Shown here one piece after another: positions 1 through 8,574 of a stretch of 64,000 bases of DNA. A model generated the notes under the pieces. It saw nothing but the letters and a program-made list of their open reading frames with translations. It was not told where the DNA came from and made no database searches. Source of the DNA: Calditrichota bacterium (GTDB lineage: Bacteria > Electryoneota > RPQS01); contig JACJWA010000001.1 in NCBI GenBank assembly GCA_020637395.1, positions 992,001 to 1,056,000 of the forward strand, written 5' to 3'. The position numbers and the translations under genes are program-made. Position 1 is the stretch's first letter, and each line of letters starts with the position of its first letter.

Positions 1-831
1 TACCGTTCACCGATCCTCGAACCGGGAACTGCGGTGTTTGCGATTTCGCAGTCCGGCGAGACGGCGGATACGCTTGCTGCTGTGCGTGAAGCGCGGCGCC
101 ACGGTGCACCGGTGTTCGGAGTTTGCAATGTCGTGGGGTCCACGATCGCGCGGGAAACAGATGCAGGTGTTTACATTCATGCCGGACCGGAGATCGGCGT
201 AGCGTCAACGAAAGCGTTCACCTCGCAGATCACGGTCCTATTCATGCTTGCCCTGCAAATGGGGCGGAGCAGGCGCGTCGGCGCCGGCAGAGGCCGCGAG
301 CTTGTTCAACACTTGAAGGACATTCCGCAGAAGATTTCACGGATTCTAGCAACACGTGAACGTGTGGAGACGATTGCGCATCACTATCGCGACAGCCGAA
401 ATTTCCTTTATTTGGGGCGAGGTTTGAACTTTCCGGTTGCTCTCGAAGGCGCACTTAAGCTGAAAGAGATTTCCTACGTTCACGCCGAAGGATATCCCGC
501 CGCCGAGATGAAGCACGGACCGATCGCTTTGATTGACCGCGACATGCCCGTCGTGTTCATCGCCACGCGCGACGGGACGTATGAAAAAGTGGTTTCAAAC
601 ATCGAGGAAGTGCGCGCACGCGGCGGACGCGTTCTGGCGATTGCGACGGAAGGCGATACCGAGATTCAGTCGCGCGTGGATGAAGTTGTGTACGTTCCCG
701 AGACTGATCCGTTGCTTACCCCGCTGCTGACCGTTGTGCCGCTGCAGCTTCTCGCGTATTACATGGCCGTTCACCGCGGCTGCGATGTGGACCAGCCCAG
801 AAATCTCGCCAAGAGCGTGACGGTCGAGTAG
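1..831 (+). CDS. glmS: GlmS, glutamine:fructose-6-phosphate aminotransferase (3' part only)
   Basis: This is the C-terminal 276 residues of the enzyme that makes glucosamine-6-phosphate, the first step towards UDP-GlcNAc for peptidoglycan and lipid A. The reading frame is open from base 1, so the glutaminase domain and start lie outside the window. Both sugar isomerase (SIS) domains are visible: SQSGETADT and VASTKAFTSQ in the first, and a second running through EGALKLKEISYVHAEG. The protein ends with PRNLAKSVTVE, the usual GlmS C-terminus. The next gene begins on the base after the TAG stop, so they are probably co-transcribed. Confidence 0.97.
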   Translation, partial: YRSPILEPGTAVFAISQSGETADTLAAVREARRHGAPVFGVCNVVGSTIARETDAGVYIHAGPEIGVASTKAFTSQITVLFMLALQMGRSRRVGAGRGRELVQHLKDIPQKISRILATRERVETIAHHYRDSRNFLYLGRGLNFPVALEGALKLKEISYVHAEGYPAAEMKHGPIALIDRDMPVVFIATRDGTYEKVVSNIEEVRARGGRVLAIATEGDTEIQSRVDEVVYVPETDPLLTPLLTVVPLQLLAYYMAVHRGCDVDQPRNLAKSVTVE

Positions 832-2451
832 ATGGTGAGAGTTCTTGCACTTTTCCTTATAGTCACTGCCGCACTGGCCGGGACGTCACCGCAGATGCGT
901 TCAGCTCTGACGCGGTACGAGGCAGGTGACTTTGAAGCGGCGCGCAAAGAGGGCGAAGACATTGTGCTGCAGGGGAGAGGTGAAGAGCTGGAAGCGGCAC
1001 TCTACTTGCTTGTGCGCACGGATATTGCCCTGAAGAACTACGACGCCGCACAGCGCGGCTGCGAAAGACTTCTGCGCGCGTTTCCCGGGGGCGACTATCA
1101 CTCTTTTGCACGGTTCTCGCGCGCTGAAGCGTCCTTCATGTTGGATGAAGTGGCGGAGAGCAAGCGTGACTTGGAGTGGTGTGCGGACAGTTCGCGCAAC
1201 GAACGCCTTTCCTCCCGCGCACGGGAGATTCTTGAGAATCGTACCGAGTTTGACCATCGGGAGTACCTGTTTCCGGCCGATCGAGTCACGCGACGCAGTG
1301 AGTATGCCGGAAGCGAGCTGCGCCCCAAAGTGATTCTTCTCTTGGCATTTCCCGACGTCAATGATCCGGCTCCCCGCCAACTCAGAGAAGCATTCTTGTT
1401 CGGATCGGACAAACTTGATCTGTACTCAGTACAGTGTTGGACGGTGAATACCGCATTAGGTGCGTTGCAAGCCCTAGATTCCGCGGCGCGCGGCGGAGTG
1501 GATTTCATCGTCTTTGCCGGAGATGAAGGGTCTGCGACAACGCTCGCATTGGCTAATGACTCTCATCAGATTCCAATTCTGAAGCTGACGAGCACCCCGC
1601 GCTCTTTGTCCTTGATGTGTGAAGGAATGATTGAGTTTCTTCCCAGCCAAGAGACCATTGCTGCAAATGCCGCGAAGTATGTCGCAGAGGCGATGCACGT
1701 CAAGCATGGGATTTTGCTAACGCCTGAATCCGACTTGGGCAGAGCGCATCTTGAGGGATTTCTGCGCTCCGAAGACTATGGTTTGGTGTTCGATGCAAAG
1801 GCCACGTACCCCTATGGGAGCGGCAATGTTCGGCAGGAGCTCTACGACCTTGTGGCTGCCCCCGCGCGGCTTGATCGCGGCGGCGAAATGGTGGATGCGC
1901 TGCTCAGCAGAGCGGAGCGCGAGCGCCTGTTTGGTGATCAGAACGGCGGAGAGGTCAGTGTTCAGGCTGCAACGAATTCAGGTTCCCGAGGCGGGGAGTC
2001 CCCCGAAGCCTTCTTCTTCTCGCTCTCCGGCGACCAGATTAACAACTATTGTTCGCAGCTTGGCAATCTTCCCGCCGACATGTTTTTCGTCGGAAACAGC
2101 GCATGGCTTGACGAGCGCGCGCTGAACGCGCAGGCGCATATTACACGCCGCATGATTATCGGAGCACCCCTTTTGCCCGAACCTGATCGCATCACGGAAC
2201 TGGTCAATGACTACGTGGCTCGCACTTCAGTGGACGCGACGGCATGGGAGACTCTTGGACTTGACGCAGCCGAGTTCGTGAGCGCTCTGTTTATGAAACA
2301 GAAAGCATCCGGCGGTGACTTTGTTCAGGCTGCTCGCGAGATTGGTGAGTTTCGCGGCGCTTCCGTGATTGTGGAAATCGGCGCGGATGGTGAGAACAAA
2401 CGTGCCCGTATCCTCGAGTTTGACGGCAGCAAGACCCGGGTGGTTCGTTAG
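832..2451 (+). CDS. Periplasmic LpoA-like protein: TPR-type N-terminus plus substrate-binding-protein fold
   Basis: A 539-residue exported protein with a signal peptide at residues 1-17 (hydrophobic core LALFLIVTAALAG). Residues about 20-130 read like helical TPR repeats (YEAGDFEAARKEGE, YDAAQRGCERLL). From about residue 165 onward it resembles a type I periplasmic binding fold, with KVILLLAFPD at its start and FFVGNSAWLDE later. This order of domains is that of LpoA, the outer-membrane activator of penicillin-binding protein 1A, but I see no lipobox cysteine. Its position between glmS and uppP, both cell-wall genes, suits a peptidoglycan role. A branched-chain amino-acid binding protein relative is the alternative. 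The function is inferred from architecture and context. Confidence 0.6.
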   Translation: MVRVLALFLIVTAALAGTSPQMRSALTRYEAGDFEAARKEGEDIVLQGRGEELEAALYLLVRTDIALKNYDAAQRGCERLLRAFPGGDYHSFARFSRAEASFMLDEVAESKRDLEWCADSSRNERLSSRAREILENRTEFDHREYLFPADRVTRRSEYAGSELRPKVILLLAFPDVNDPAPRQLREAFLFGSDKLDLYSVQCWTVNTALGALQALDSAARGGVDFIVFAGDEGSATTLALANDSHQIPILKLTSTPRSLSLMCEGMIEFLPSQETIAANAAKYVAEAMHVKHGILLTPESDLGRAHLEGFLRSEDYGLVFDAKATYPYGSGNVRQELYDLVAAPARLDRGGEMVDALLSRAERERLFGDQNGGEVSVQAATNSGSRGGESPEAFFFSLSGDQINNYCSQLGNLPADMFFVGNSAWLDERALNAQAHITRRMIIGAPLLPEPDRITELVNDYVARTSVDATAWETLGLDAAEFVSALFMKQKASGGDFVQAAREIGEFRGASVIVEIGADGENKRARILEFDGSKTRVVR

Positions 2452-3248
2452 TGCAACTCTGGGAAGCGATCTTGCTGGGACTCGCGCAGGGGCTCACGGA
2501 GTTCCTGCCTGTCTCAAGCTCCGGACATCTTGTTGTGCTTCAGCACGTGCTTGGATTTCGCGAGCCTTTGTTGACGTTTGACATCATGGTGCATTTGGGA
2601 ACGCTTCTGGCGGTCCTGATCTACTATCGTTCCAAGCTTCTGAATCTCTCGCTTGGGTTGTTGGGACCAAAGCGCACCGCTGCGATGCGCACCATATTAT
2701 TGGTCGCGATAGCAACCGTTCCTGCGGTTGTGTTTGGACTGCTTCTCAAGGACAAGATCGAGCACGCCTTCGGAAATCCGCTGTTTGTGGCGCTGATGTG
2801 GATGGCCTTTGGCATCGTGGCGATTGCCAGCGCGCGCTGGACGATGGGACGACGCGATTTTGAGAGTCTGAAGTTTGGCGAAGCGGTGTTGATCGGTTGC
2901 GCGCAGGCTGTGGCGATTCTTCCCGGCGTATCACGCTCTGGCTCAACGATCATCGCCGGTATGACGCGAAAACTGCGACCTGCAGCCGCGGCAGACTTCT
3001 CATTTCTGCTTGCGATTCCCGCGATTGGAGGTGCGGGGATATTGCAGTTGAAAGACGCCGATATGTCTGGCATCGCGAGTGACCCCGCAATCATGGCCGG
3101 AGCCGCTGTCTCATTCCTTGTCGGATACGCCGCCATCGCGTTGCTTTTAAGACTTCTTGGCAGAGGAATCATCCGGCCGTTCGGAATCTACTGCGTAAGC
3201 GTTTCTGCCATTACATTGATCATGTTGCTGCTGAATGGAAACAGTTAA
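2451..3248 (+). CDS. uppP: UppP/BacA, undecaprenyl-diphosphatase
   Basis: An integral membrane phosphatase of 265 residues that dephosphorylates undecaprenyl diphosphate, recycling the lipid carrier of cell-wall and O-antigen synthesis. Family hallmarks are present: E17 with FLPVSSSGH (18-26) in the first conserved loop, and PGVSRSG (158-164) with the catalytic arginine. The rest is a run of hydrophobic helices. It starts at GTG, whose first base is the last base of the preceding TAG stop, so it is translationally coupled to the LpoA-like gene. Length is normal for the family. Confidence 0.96.
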   Translation: MQLWEAILLGLAQGLTEFLPVSSSGHLVVLQHVLGFREPLLTFDIMVHLGTLLAVLIYYRSKLLNLSLGLLGPKRTAAMRTILLVAIATVPAVVFGLLLKDKIEHAFGNPLFVALMWMAFGIVAIASARWTMGRRDFESLKFGEAVLIGCAQAVAILPGVSRSGSTIIAGMTRKLRPAAAADFSFLLAIPAIGGAGILQLKDADMSGIASDPAIMAGAAVSFLVGYAAIALLLRLLGRGIIRPFGIYCVSVSAITLIMLLLNGNS

Positions 3249-3257
3249 GGAATAGAA

Positions 3258-4022
3258 TTGCGAACGAAGCAGAACTCACATCCGATAATAGGTATCTCAC
3301 CGGGGTTCGCAGGACCTGATCCCGATCGGAAGTTCGCGTCCGCCGGGCGAGTGAACTTCTGCGACTTGAACTATATTGAAGGAATTGCCAATGCCGGCGG
3401 ACTTCCTTTCCTGCTTGGACACACCAGTGATCGCGATCAGATGGAACGCTACGCTGACCACATTGACGGATTGGTGCTGATCGGAGGCGTTGATGTGCAG
3501 CCTGAGCGATACGGGCAGATTGCCGAAGCAACTGAGCAAACGCCTGTGCCTGAGCGGGATGAGTTTGAGTTCGAGTTCTTGAACGTGTTCTGGGAGCGAG
3601 AGAAACCGATTCTTGCGATTTGCCGCGGGTTTCAGGTTCTGAACATCTTCTTTGGCGGCACATTGGTGCAGGACATCCCCTCCCATTTGGGTCCTGTTCA
3701 TCATTTGCAATCTCCCGGTTCTACAACAATTGCCCATTCAGTTAGATTGGAAGAAGGGTCGCTGCTGCATTCAGTCTTTGGCGAGACGCAGATAGATGTG
3801 AACAGCTTTCATCATCAGACCATTGAAAAGCTTGGCCGGGGATTGAAAGCAGTGGGTTGGTCGGATGAGGGACTGATCGAAGTAATTGAGCATGAAGCGA
3901 ACTCGTGTTTGCTTGCAGTGCAATGGCACCCAGAGAGAATGCGCGATTCCGAACAGCAGCTTCAACTTTTCAAGTATTTTGTGGACTGTTGTGCCCGTGA
4001 GCGGCTCGAAGTGGTTGGCTGA
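3258..4022 (+). CDS. Class I glutamine amidotransferase-like hydrolase (peptidase C26, PuuD type)
   Basis: A 254-residue cytoplasmic hydrolase of the gamma-glutamyl-gamma-aminobutyrate hydrolase group. The triad is visible: nucleophile C122 in AICRGFQVLN, and H224 and E226 in VQWHPERM. GGVDVQPERYG is the family's early conserved block. Relatives cleave gamma-glutamyl bonds in putrescine or glutathione-like compounds. No putrescine genes are nearby, so the substrate is unknown. The start is TTG, supported by AAGGA at 3247-3251 seven bases upstream. The 3' end overlaps holA. Confidence 0.85.
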   Translation: MRTKQNSHPIIGISPGFAGPDPDRKFASAGRVNFCDLNYIEGIANAGGLPFLLGHTSDRDQMERYADHIDGLVLIGGVDVQPERYGQIAEATEQTPVPERDEFEFEFLNVFWEREKPILAICRGFQVLNIFFGGTLVQDIPSHLGPVHHLQSPGSTTIAHSVRLEEGSLLHSVFGETQIDVNSFHHQTIEKLGRGLKAVGWSDEGLIEVIEHEANSCLLAVQWHPERMRDSEQQLQLFKYFVDCCARERLEVVG

Positions 4023-5079
4023 AGCAGTTCCCGCTTACAGGAAGCTGGTGAAGGCCGTGTCGGAAGGCGACGGGTTTCCCGTGCTCATGTTGGGAGGAAC
4101 CGAAGAGCTGCTGATAGACGCCGCGCGTAAACTGGTCCTGAACTACCTGCTCAGCGACGCGAACGCGGATTTTGACTATTTCGAGTGTGAAGGTGACGCG
4201 GTGGATGCCGCAACGCTGCATGAACAATTGTCCGCACTGCCGATGTTTGGCACTCGTCGGGTCATTCTGATCAACGACCCTGACGGAATGAAAAAGCAAG
4301 ATGTCAAAGAGGTGCTCAAGAACTACGTTGCCCGACCCTCGCCGACCACGAGTTTGGTCATGCTCCAGCCGATGGATAGAAAGCCCAATCGGTTCGAGAT
4401 TCAGAGGCTGCAGGCCGCTCCCAATAGCTGTTGGTTCTTTGAGTTAAAAGCGGATGAATTGGCAAAGTTCGTCCGCAATTTTGTTCTGGAAGCTGGCAAA
4501 GAGATTGAAAGCGGGGCGGTGGACTATTTGATTGAGCACTCTTCCGCTCAGCTGCGCGACCTTCAAGCAAAACTTGAACATCTCATCTTGTTTGCCGGGG
4601 AGACAAAAGAGGTCACGGCAGAGATGGCGATGCGAGCCACCGGGGTGACGGCGGAAGTGGATCTGCTCGATTTTGAGGACGCCATTCTGGATGGGAATGC
4701 CTCTCGAGTCTTAAGAGAGGCTCGTGAATTATTGGACAAAGGAATGGAGCCGCTCGCCATGCTGGGTCGGCTGCGATTGTTGACTCATAAAGTCTGGTTA
4801 TGCGGTGCTTTAGCTGATCGAAGAGCGAAGGAAGACGATTACAAGGATGTTCTCGGATTCCAAGCATTTAAAAAGAATAGTTTTATATCGTCTGCGAAGC
4901 GTTGGGGCGGGTCGAGACAGCAAGACCTCATGTTGAATCTGCTTCAAATTGAGATGCACGCAAAGTCAAAGTCATCCGATGTGCGATCCATGATTTTTCA
5001 GTGGCTGTGGAATGCCAGTTCCCGCAAGTATTCGGGAACGCCTGGAACCAAGACTAATGAGTGGGAGTTTGTCAAGTAA
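3997..5079 (+). CDS. holA: HolA, DNA polymerase III delta subunit
   Basis: The delta subunit of the clamp loader, which opens the beta sliding clamp during replication. I place the start at GTG 3997, giving 360 residues, because the frame upstream of it lies inside the amidotransferase gene and does not resemble HolA. Recognisable blocks are PVLMLGGTEELLIDAARKL near the N-terminus, FGTRRVILIND in domain I, and the helical stretch AVDYLIEHSSAQLRDLQAKL typical of the family. The gene overlaps the preceding stop by 26 bases, which makes the exact start less certain than the identity. Three bases separate it from the sigma factor gene. Confidence 0.85.
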   Translation: MSGSKWLAEAVPAYRKLVKAVSEGDGFPVLMLGGTEELLIDAARKLVLNYLLSDANADFDYFECEGDAVDAATLHEQLSALPMFGTRRVILINDPDGMKKQDVKEVLKNYVARPSPTTSLVMLQPMDRKPNRFEIQRLQAAPNSCWFFELKADELAKFVRNFVLEAGKEIESGAVDYLIEHSSAQLRDLQAKLEHLILFAGETKEVTAEMAMRATGVTAEVDLLDFEDAILDGNASRVLREARELLDKGMEPLAMLGRLRLLTHKVWLCGALADRRAKEDDYKDVLGFQAFKKNSFISSAKRWGGSRQQDLMLNLLQIEMHAKSKSSDVRSMIFQWLWNASSRKYSGTPGTKTNEWEFVK

Positions 5080-5082
5080 GCG

Positions 5083-5682
5083 ATGGATAAGAAGCCGTTC
5101 GCAGCACATACCGATGAAGAGCTGATCGCCGAGTTTCAACAAGAGAACTTGGCCGCCTTCGATGAGATCGTCCGTCGCTATCGGGATCCGCTTTATAATT
5201 TTGTGGTCCGGCTGCTGGGGGATACGCTCTTCAGCGAGGACGTGGTTCAGGAGACCTTTGTGAGAGTCTACCGGAACAAGCACCGCTATCATCAAGTGGC
5301 AAAGTTCTCAACGTGGATTTATACGATTGCGTCGAACCTGGCCAAGACCGAGTTGCGGCGGCGAAAAGTGCGGAATTTCTTTTCCATTAGTTCCAAGGGC
5401 AATGATGAGCGTGACTACGACATCGTTGATCAGCATACGGACGTAGAGAGGGAAGTGGACGGCAGGGTGCGCACGGAGTTGATTCTGCGCGCAATAGAAA
5501 AACTGCCCTACCACTTCAGGGAAGCCGTCTTGCTCAGAGACGTGCAGGACCTATCGTACGAAGAGATATCAGAAGTACTTAAGGTGCCGCTGGGCACTGT
5601 CAAATCCCGGGTCAATCGAGGGAGAACCCGTTTGCAAGAAGCCTTAAAGTTTTTGGAGAATGAGGAGTCAGATCGTGGGTAG
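5083..5682 (+). CDS. ECF-type RNA polymerase sigma factor (RpoE-like)
   Basis: A sigma-70 family factor of 199 residues with only regions 2 and 4, the layout of extracytoplasmic-function sigma factors. Region 2 is seen at FDEIVRRYRDPLYNFV followed by SEDVVQETFVRVYRN. Region 4 has the helix-turn-helix LSYEEISEVLKVPLGTVKS. These factors usually switch on an envelope or oxidative-stress regulon. The next gene overlaps its 3' end and encodes a single-span membrane protein, probably the cognate anti-sigma factor. It may be co-transcribed with holA. Confidence 0.94.
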   Translation: MDKKPFAAHTDEELIAEFQQENLAAFDEIVRRYRDPLYNFVVRLLGDTLFSEDVVQETFVRVYRNKHRYHQVAKFSTWIYTIASNLAKTELRRRKVRNFFSISSKGNDERDYDIVDQHTDVEREVDGRVRTELILRAIEKLPYHFREAVLLRDVQDLSYEEISEVLKVPLGTVKSRVNRGRTRLQEALKFLENEESDRG

Positions 5683-6175
5683 TTCGGAGAATAACACGAC
5701 CAGCGATTGGATGAGCGCTGAACCGGATATGACAAAGGCGCATGCGCGAGTCCGGTCAGCCCTGCAAACTCTACCTAAAGAAACTACTCCGGTGGGATTT
5801 GACTTCCGCTTGGAGCGCAGATTGGCTGGAAAGCCGGTCGGCGAGTCCCGCAAGTCTTGGAGCCTTGGATGGCTGGGTGCGGGTGTCGGCTTTGCAACTG
5901 CAATGGTTCTGGCGATGTTCGTCTTCGATTTCGGTGGAAATGCCGCGATCAGCCCGGCGGGGATGATTCCGACGGCCACGAAGGCGGGACCGGTGCTTGA
6001 AAGATCCACGCCTGTGACAACTTCAACCGAACAGCCCGCGGATGTGGCCGCGGAACGTACCACGGCGGATGAAAAAAATACCGCGGAAAAGGCAGATTCA
6101 TTGAAGGACAAGACCAAGCCTGGAGCATTGCCTGAAGGAGCCTATCAGGTGGTCAATCAGAGCGGCGGACGATAG
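5675..6175 (+). CDS. Putative anti-sigma factor, single transmembrane helix
   Basis: A 166-residue protein overlapping the sigma factor gene by 8 bases. I choose GTG 5675 because AGGAG (5663-5667) lies seven bases upstream; an ATG at 5660 is the alternative. A cytoplasmic segment (about residues 1-65) is followed by one membrane helix around LGAGVGFATAMVLAMFVF, then a low-complexity extracytoplasmic tail rich in Thr, Glu and Lys. Position and topology suit an anti-sigma factor, but no HxxxCxxC zinc-binding motif is present. The gene ends before a strong terminator at 6206. The role is inferred from context only. Confidence 0.5.
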   Translation: MGSSENNTTSDWMSAEPDMTKAHARVRSALQTLPKETTPVGFDFRLERRLAGKPVGESRKSWSLGWLGAGVGFATAMVLAMFVFDFGGNAAISPAGMIPTATKAGPVLERSTPVTTSTEQPADVAAERTTADEKNTAEKADSLKDKTKPGALPEGAYQVVNQSGGR

Positions 6176-6195
6176 CAGGAGACGAGTCTCCTTAA

Positions 6196-6241
6196 CATGA
6201 CGATCAAGCGGCGATTCGAAGGAATCGCCGCTTTCGTATTG
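6196..6241. repeat. 46-bp direct repeat, copy 1 (contains terminator)
   Basis: This 46-bp segment recurs at 8363-8408 with a single difference (T versus A in the right arm of the hairpin). The two copies lie on either side of the beta-helix gene. No similarity was noticed outside the 46 bases. Confidence 0.9.
6206..6240 (+). terminator. Rho-independent terminator after the sigma/anti-sigma operon
   Basis: AAGCGGCGATTC (6206-6217) pairs perfectly with GAATCGCCGCTT (6222-6233) around a four-base GAAG loop, followed by a short T-rich stretch (TTTCGTATT). It lies 31 bases after the anti-sigma stop codon. Confidence 0.85.
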
Positions 6242-6384
6242 GGAGGCAAGTGCTGCGTTCAGGCCGCGTCGAAAACGATGCAGTAATCTTACGACTATGT
6301 AACACAATGAGTTGTGAGCTTGGACAGAAAGATTAGTTGCAGATTGAATGTGATAAGTGGCTTGCGCAAGATGAGAGCAGAGGG

Positions 6385-6404
6385 TAGATTCTTTGATGAA
6401 TCTA
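6385..6404. promoter_or_regulatory. 7-bp inverted repeat upstream of the beta-helix gene
   Basis: TAGATTC (6385-6391) and GAATCTA (6398-6404) form a perfect inverted repeat with a six-base spacer, 32 bases before the ATG at 6437. A weak promoter-like pair, TTGCGC then TAGATT with 17 bases between, overlaps it. It could be an operator or an mRNA leader hairpin. Nothing else was recognised between 6242 and 6436. Confidence 0.35.
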
Positions 6405-6436
6405 TGCCGCAAATCTCTAATATAGGATTGCTCAAT

Positions 6437-8341
6437 ATGAAGCAGCTAGTCATACTCTTGGTTTTGGTGGGATGCGGGAAGGGGTTGGCGCAGACAGAAA
6501 TCTGTGGTTACACATGGGGAACATGGAACACGACGGGGTCACCATATTTGATCAGTTGTGATACGGAAGTGCCTGCGGGCCAAGTGCTTCACATAGAGCA
6601 CGGCGTTGACCTAAGATTCACAGCGAACCATGCTTTGATTGTGTACGGAAAGCTAATGATAGAAGGGAACGTTGATGACTCTGTGACAATTGGACCAGTC
6701 ATACCAGGCACTTGGTCTGGAAGCATTCGCATACTCTCAACGACTGATACGTCCGTATTTGAGTATTGCTCATTTACAAGAGGGAAGAGCCGTTTACCTG
6801 GAGGTTACTATGGGTGGGGCGGAAGCGTCTTTGTCGAGAATAGCCCCATGGTGTCGTTCGAACACTGTCGATTTACATACTGTTTTGCCGATGATGACGC
6901 GGGAGCTGTGGGAATCCGAAACGTTGGCTATTCAATACTGAATCACTGTATCTTCGCAAGAAATTCAGCAGGTACTGAAGGAGGCGCGGTGTCAATCTGG
7001 TCAGGTGATTCTGCAGAAGTGTCTAATTGTACGTTTTACGGCAATGCCGGGACAATTTCTGCGATCAACATTTCTCAGCCAGGTGTCATTAAGAACTGTA
7101 TTGTTTGGGGCCACCTAACGACTACCGTATTCTGTGACAACGTGGAGTATAGTGACATTCAAGGCGGATTTCCTGGGAATGGAAACATTGACGCTGATCC
7201 TCAGTTTGTTGACACGCTGTCAGGAAACTTTCATCTCTCTCTTGGATCTCCATGTATTGATGCTGGTGATCCTGAGTCAGTAAATGATCCAGATGGCACT
7301 AGGGCTGATATGGGAGCACTTCCCTTCGCATCACATTATCTACAGTTGCTCGCGCCAAACGAGTCAGAAAGCATACCATTCTATTCAAACGATACAGTTC
7401 GATGGATCAGTGTGGGATTTGACGGTGGAATTGCGATTGAGCTCAACCGAGACTTTCCAGACGGTGTGTGGGAGGCAATCGCTGACTCGACGGAGAATGA
7501 CGGAGAATACGAGTGGTTCGTGACAGATCCGCTTTCGGACTCGTGCCGGATTCGGATTTGTGCTCTTCAAGATACGTTTTGCGATATCTCTGACGGCAAC
7601 TTCTCGATTGTGTCATCACAAGGCTATCTTGCCTTGGCAAGAAGCAGCCAGCCGACAACACCTGTGTTGACCTGGGATGCCGGACAAACGGAATGCCCGG
7701 ACGGAACAAGCGAGTGGTTCCGCTTGAAAAACTTCGGCAGCGAAGCGATTGTTGTGTTTCAGCCTATGGAACCCGAAACCCCGGAGTTTACTGGAAGCAC
7801 AGCCTGCGGAGCGTTCTTCGCGCTTGCACCGAATCAGATGAGCGCGTGTTCGCTGCAGCTCTCATTTTCGCCCATGGCAGACGGCACTTTCAACGACGTA
7901 TTGCAAATCCAAACTGACGCGGTTAACGGCGTGAACGGAGTCGTATCAATTGCGCTCGAAGGAGAACAGATTTCCACGCCCGCCGCACCGGATGTCGTGA
8001 TTTCCACCGTCGGGCCGGATGCGCATTTGAATTGGTCCGTCGTGGACACCTCCGTCGGCGGTTGTCCGGTCAACAATCTATGGTATGCGGTATTCTATTC
8101 TCCGACGTCAGGTGGACCGTTCTACTTTCACGGGTGGACGGCAGACACCGCTTACGCCCATTTGGGCGTCGTGAACTTTTCGCCTTCAATGTTCTACAAT
8201 GTTATTGCGATTGATGCGCCGCAAAGTTTGGCTCGTGAGGTACGCCAAGAGGAACGAATTGAAGAGGTTATGGCTAGATTCCGGCAGGGAAGCGCCGTAG
8301 TTGGTTCGCGATATGCGACGGAAGGTCGTGCCCAACGATAG
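6437..8341 (+). CDS. Secreted right-handed beta-helix protein with C-terminal beta-sandwich domains
   Basis: A 634-residue exported protein. The start is ATG 6437 (AGGA about nine bases upstream), which places a clean signal peptide (MKQLVILLVLVGCGKGLAQ) first; the open frame upstream does not look coding. Residues about 40-290 contain short repeats typical of parallel beta-helix proteins (FEYCSFTRG, FEHCRFTYC, VSNCTFYGN) and end with DADPQFVD...SPCIDAGDP, common in such surface proteins. Residues about 440-540 resemble a choice-of-anchor or abnormal-spindle-like sandwich, and the last 100 a fibronectin III-like domain. The tail is charged and helical and has no recognisable sorting signal. 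The 5' half is more AT-rich than the 3' half. The substrate is unknown. Confidence 0.7.
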   Translation: MKQLVILLVLVGCGKGLAQTEICGYTWGTWNTTGSPYLISCDTEVPAGQVLHIEHGVDLRFTANHALIVYGKLMIEGNVDDSVTIGPVIPGTWSGSIRILSTTDTSVFEYCSFTRGKSRLPGGYYGWGGSVFVENSPMVSFEHCRFTYCFADDDAGAVGIRNVGYSILNHCIFARNSAGTEGGAVSIWSGDSAEVSNCTFYGNAGTISAINISQPGVIKNCIVWGHLTTTVFCDNVEYSDIQGGFPGNGNIDADPQFVDTLSGNFHLSLGSPCIDAGDPESVNDPDGTRADMGALPFASHYLQLLAPNESESIPFYSNDTVRWISVGFDGGIAIELNRDFPDGVWEAIADSTENDGEYEWFVTDPLSDSCRIRICALQDTFCDISDGNFSIVSSQGYLALARSSQPTTPVLTWDAGQTECPDGTSEWFRLKNFGSEAIVVFQPMEPETPEFTGSTACGAFFALAPNQMSACSLQLSFSPMADGTFNDVLQIQTDAVNGVNGVVSIALEGEQISTPAAPDVVISTVGPDAHLNWSVVDTSVGGCPVNNLWYAVFYSPTSGGPFYFHGWTADTAYAHLGVVNFSPSMFYNVIAIDAPQSLAREVRQEERIEEVMARFRQGSAVVGSRYATEGRAQR

Positions 8342-8362
8342 CTCGAATTGGTGCGACAGCGG

Positions 8363-8408
8363 CATGACGATCAAGCGGCGATTCGAAGGAAACGCCGCTT
8401 TCGTATTG
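8363..8408. repeat. 46-bp direct repeat, copy 2 (contains terminator)
   Basis: This copy matches 6196-6241 at 45 of 46 positions. It lies 21 bases after the beta-helix gene stop, in the same orientation as copy 1. Confidence 0.9.
8373..8407 (+). terminator. Rho-independent terminator after the beta-helix gene
   Basis: AAGCGGCGATTC (8373-8384) pairs with GAAACGCCGCTT (8389-8400) with one mismatch and a GAAG loop, followed by TCGTATT. It is the second copy of the terminator at 6206. The rest of the gap to 8574 shows no clear gene or promoter. Confidence 0.75.
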
Positions 8409-8574
8409 CAAATGTCCGAAACGTGGTGATTTAGCTGACTCTGTGCGCTCTTCGGCGGAGCGAAGGTTGTTCCCTAATGTGCTGGGAGTGGCAAGTTTGC
8501 ACACAGAACCTTAGATTCATGAGTGCTAAGACGGGTCAATAGGGGTATTCGATAACAACTCAGGAGCACCAAGT

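Noticed and set aside
3886..3996. Longer N-terminus for holA from ATG 3886
   Set aside because: Those 37 codons lie inside the amidotransferase gene and do not resemble HolA; a later GTG gives a normal length.
6314..6436. Upstream start for the beta-helix protein
   Set aside because: It would bury the signal peptide 41 residues inside the protein; ATG 6437 has a ribosome-binding site.
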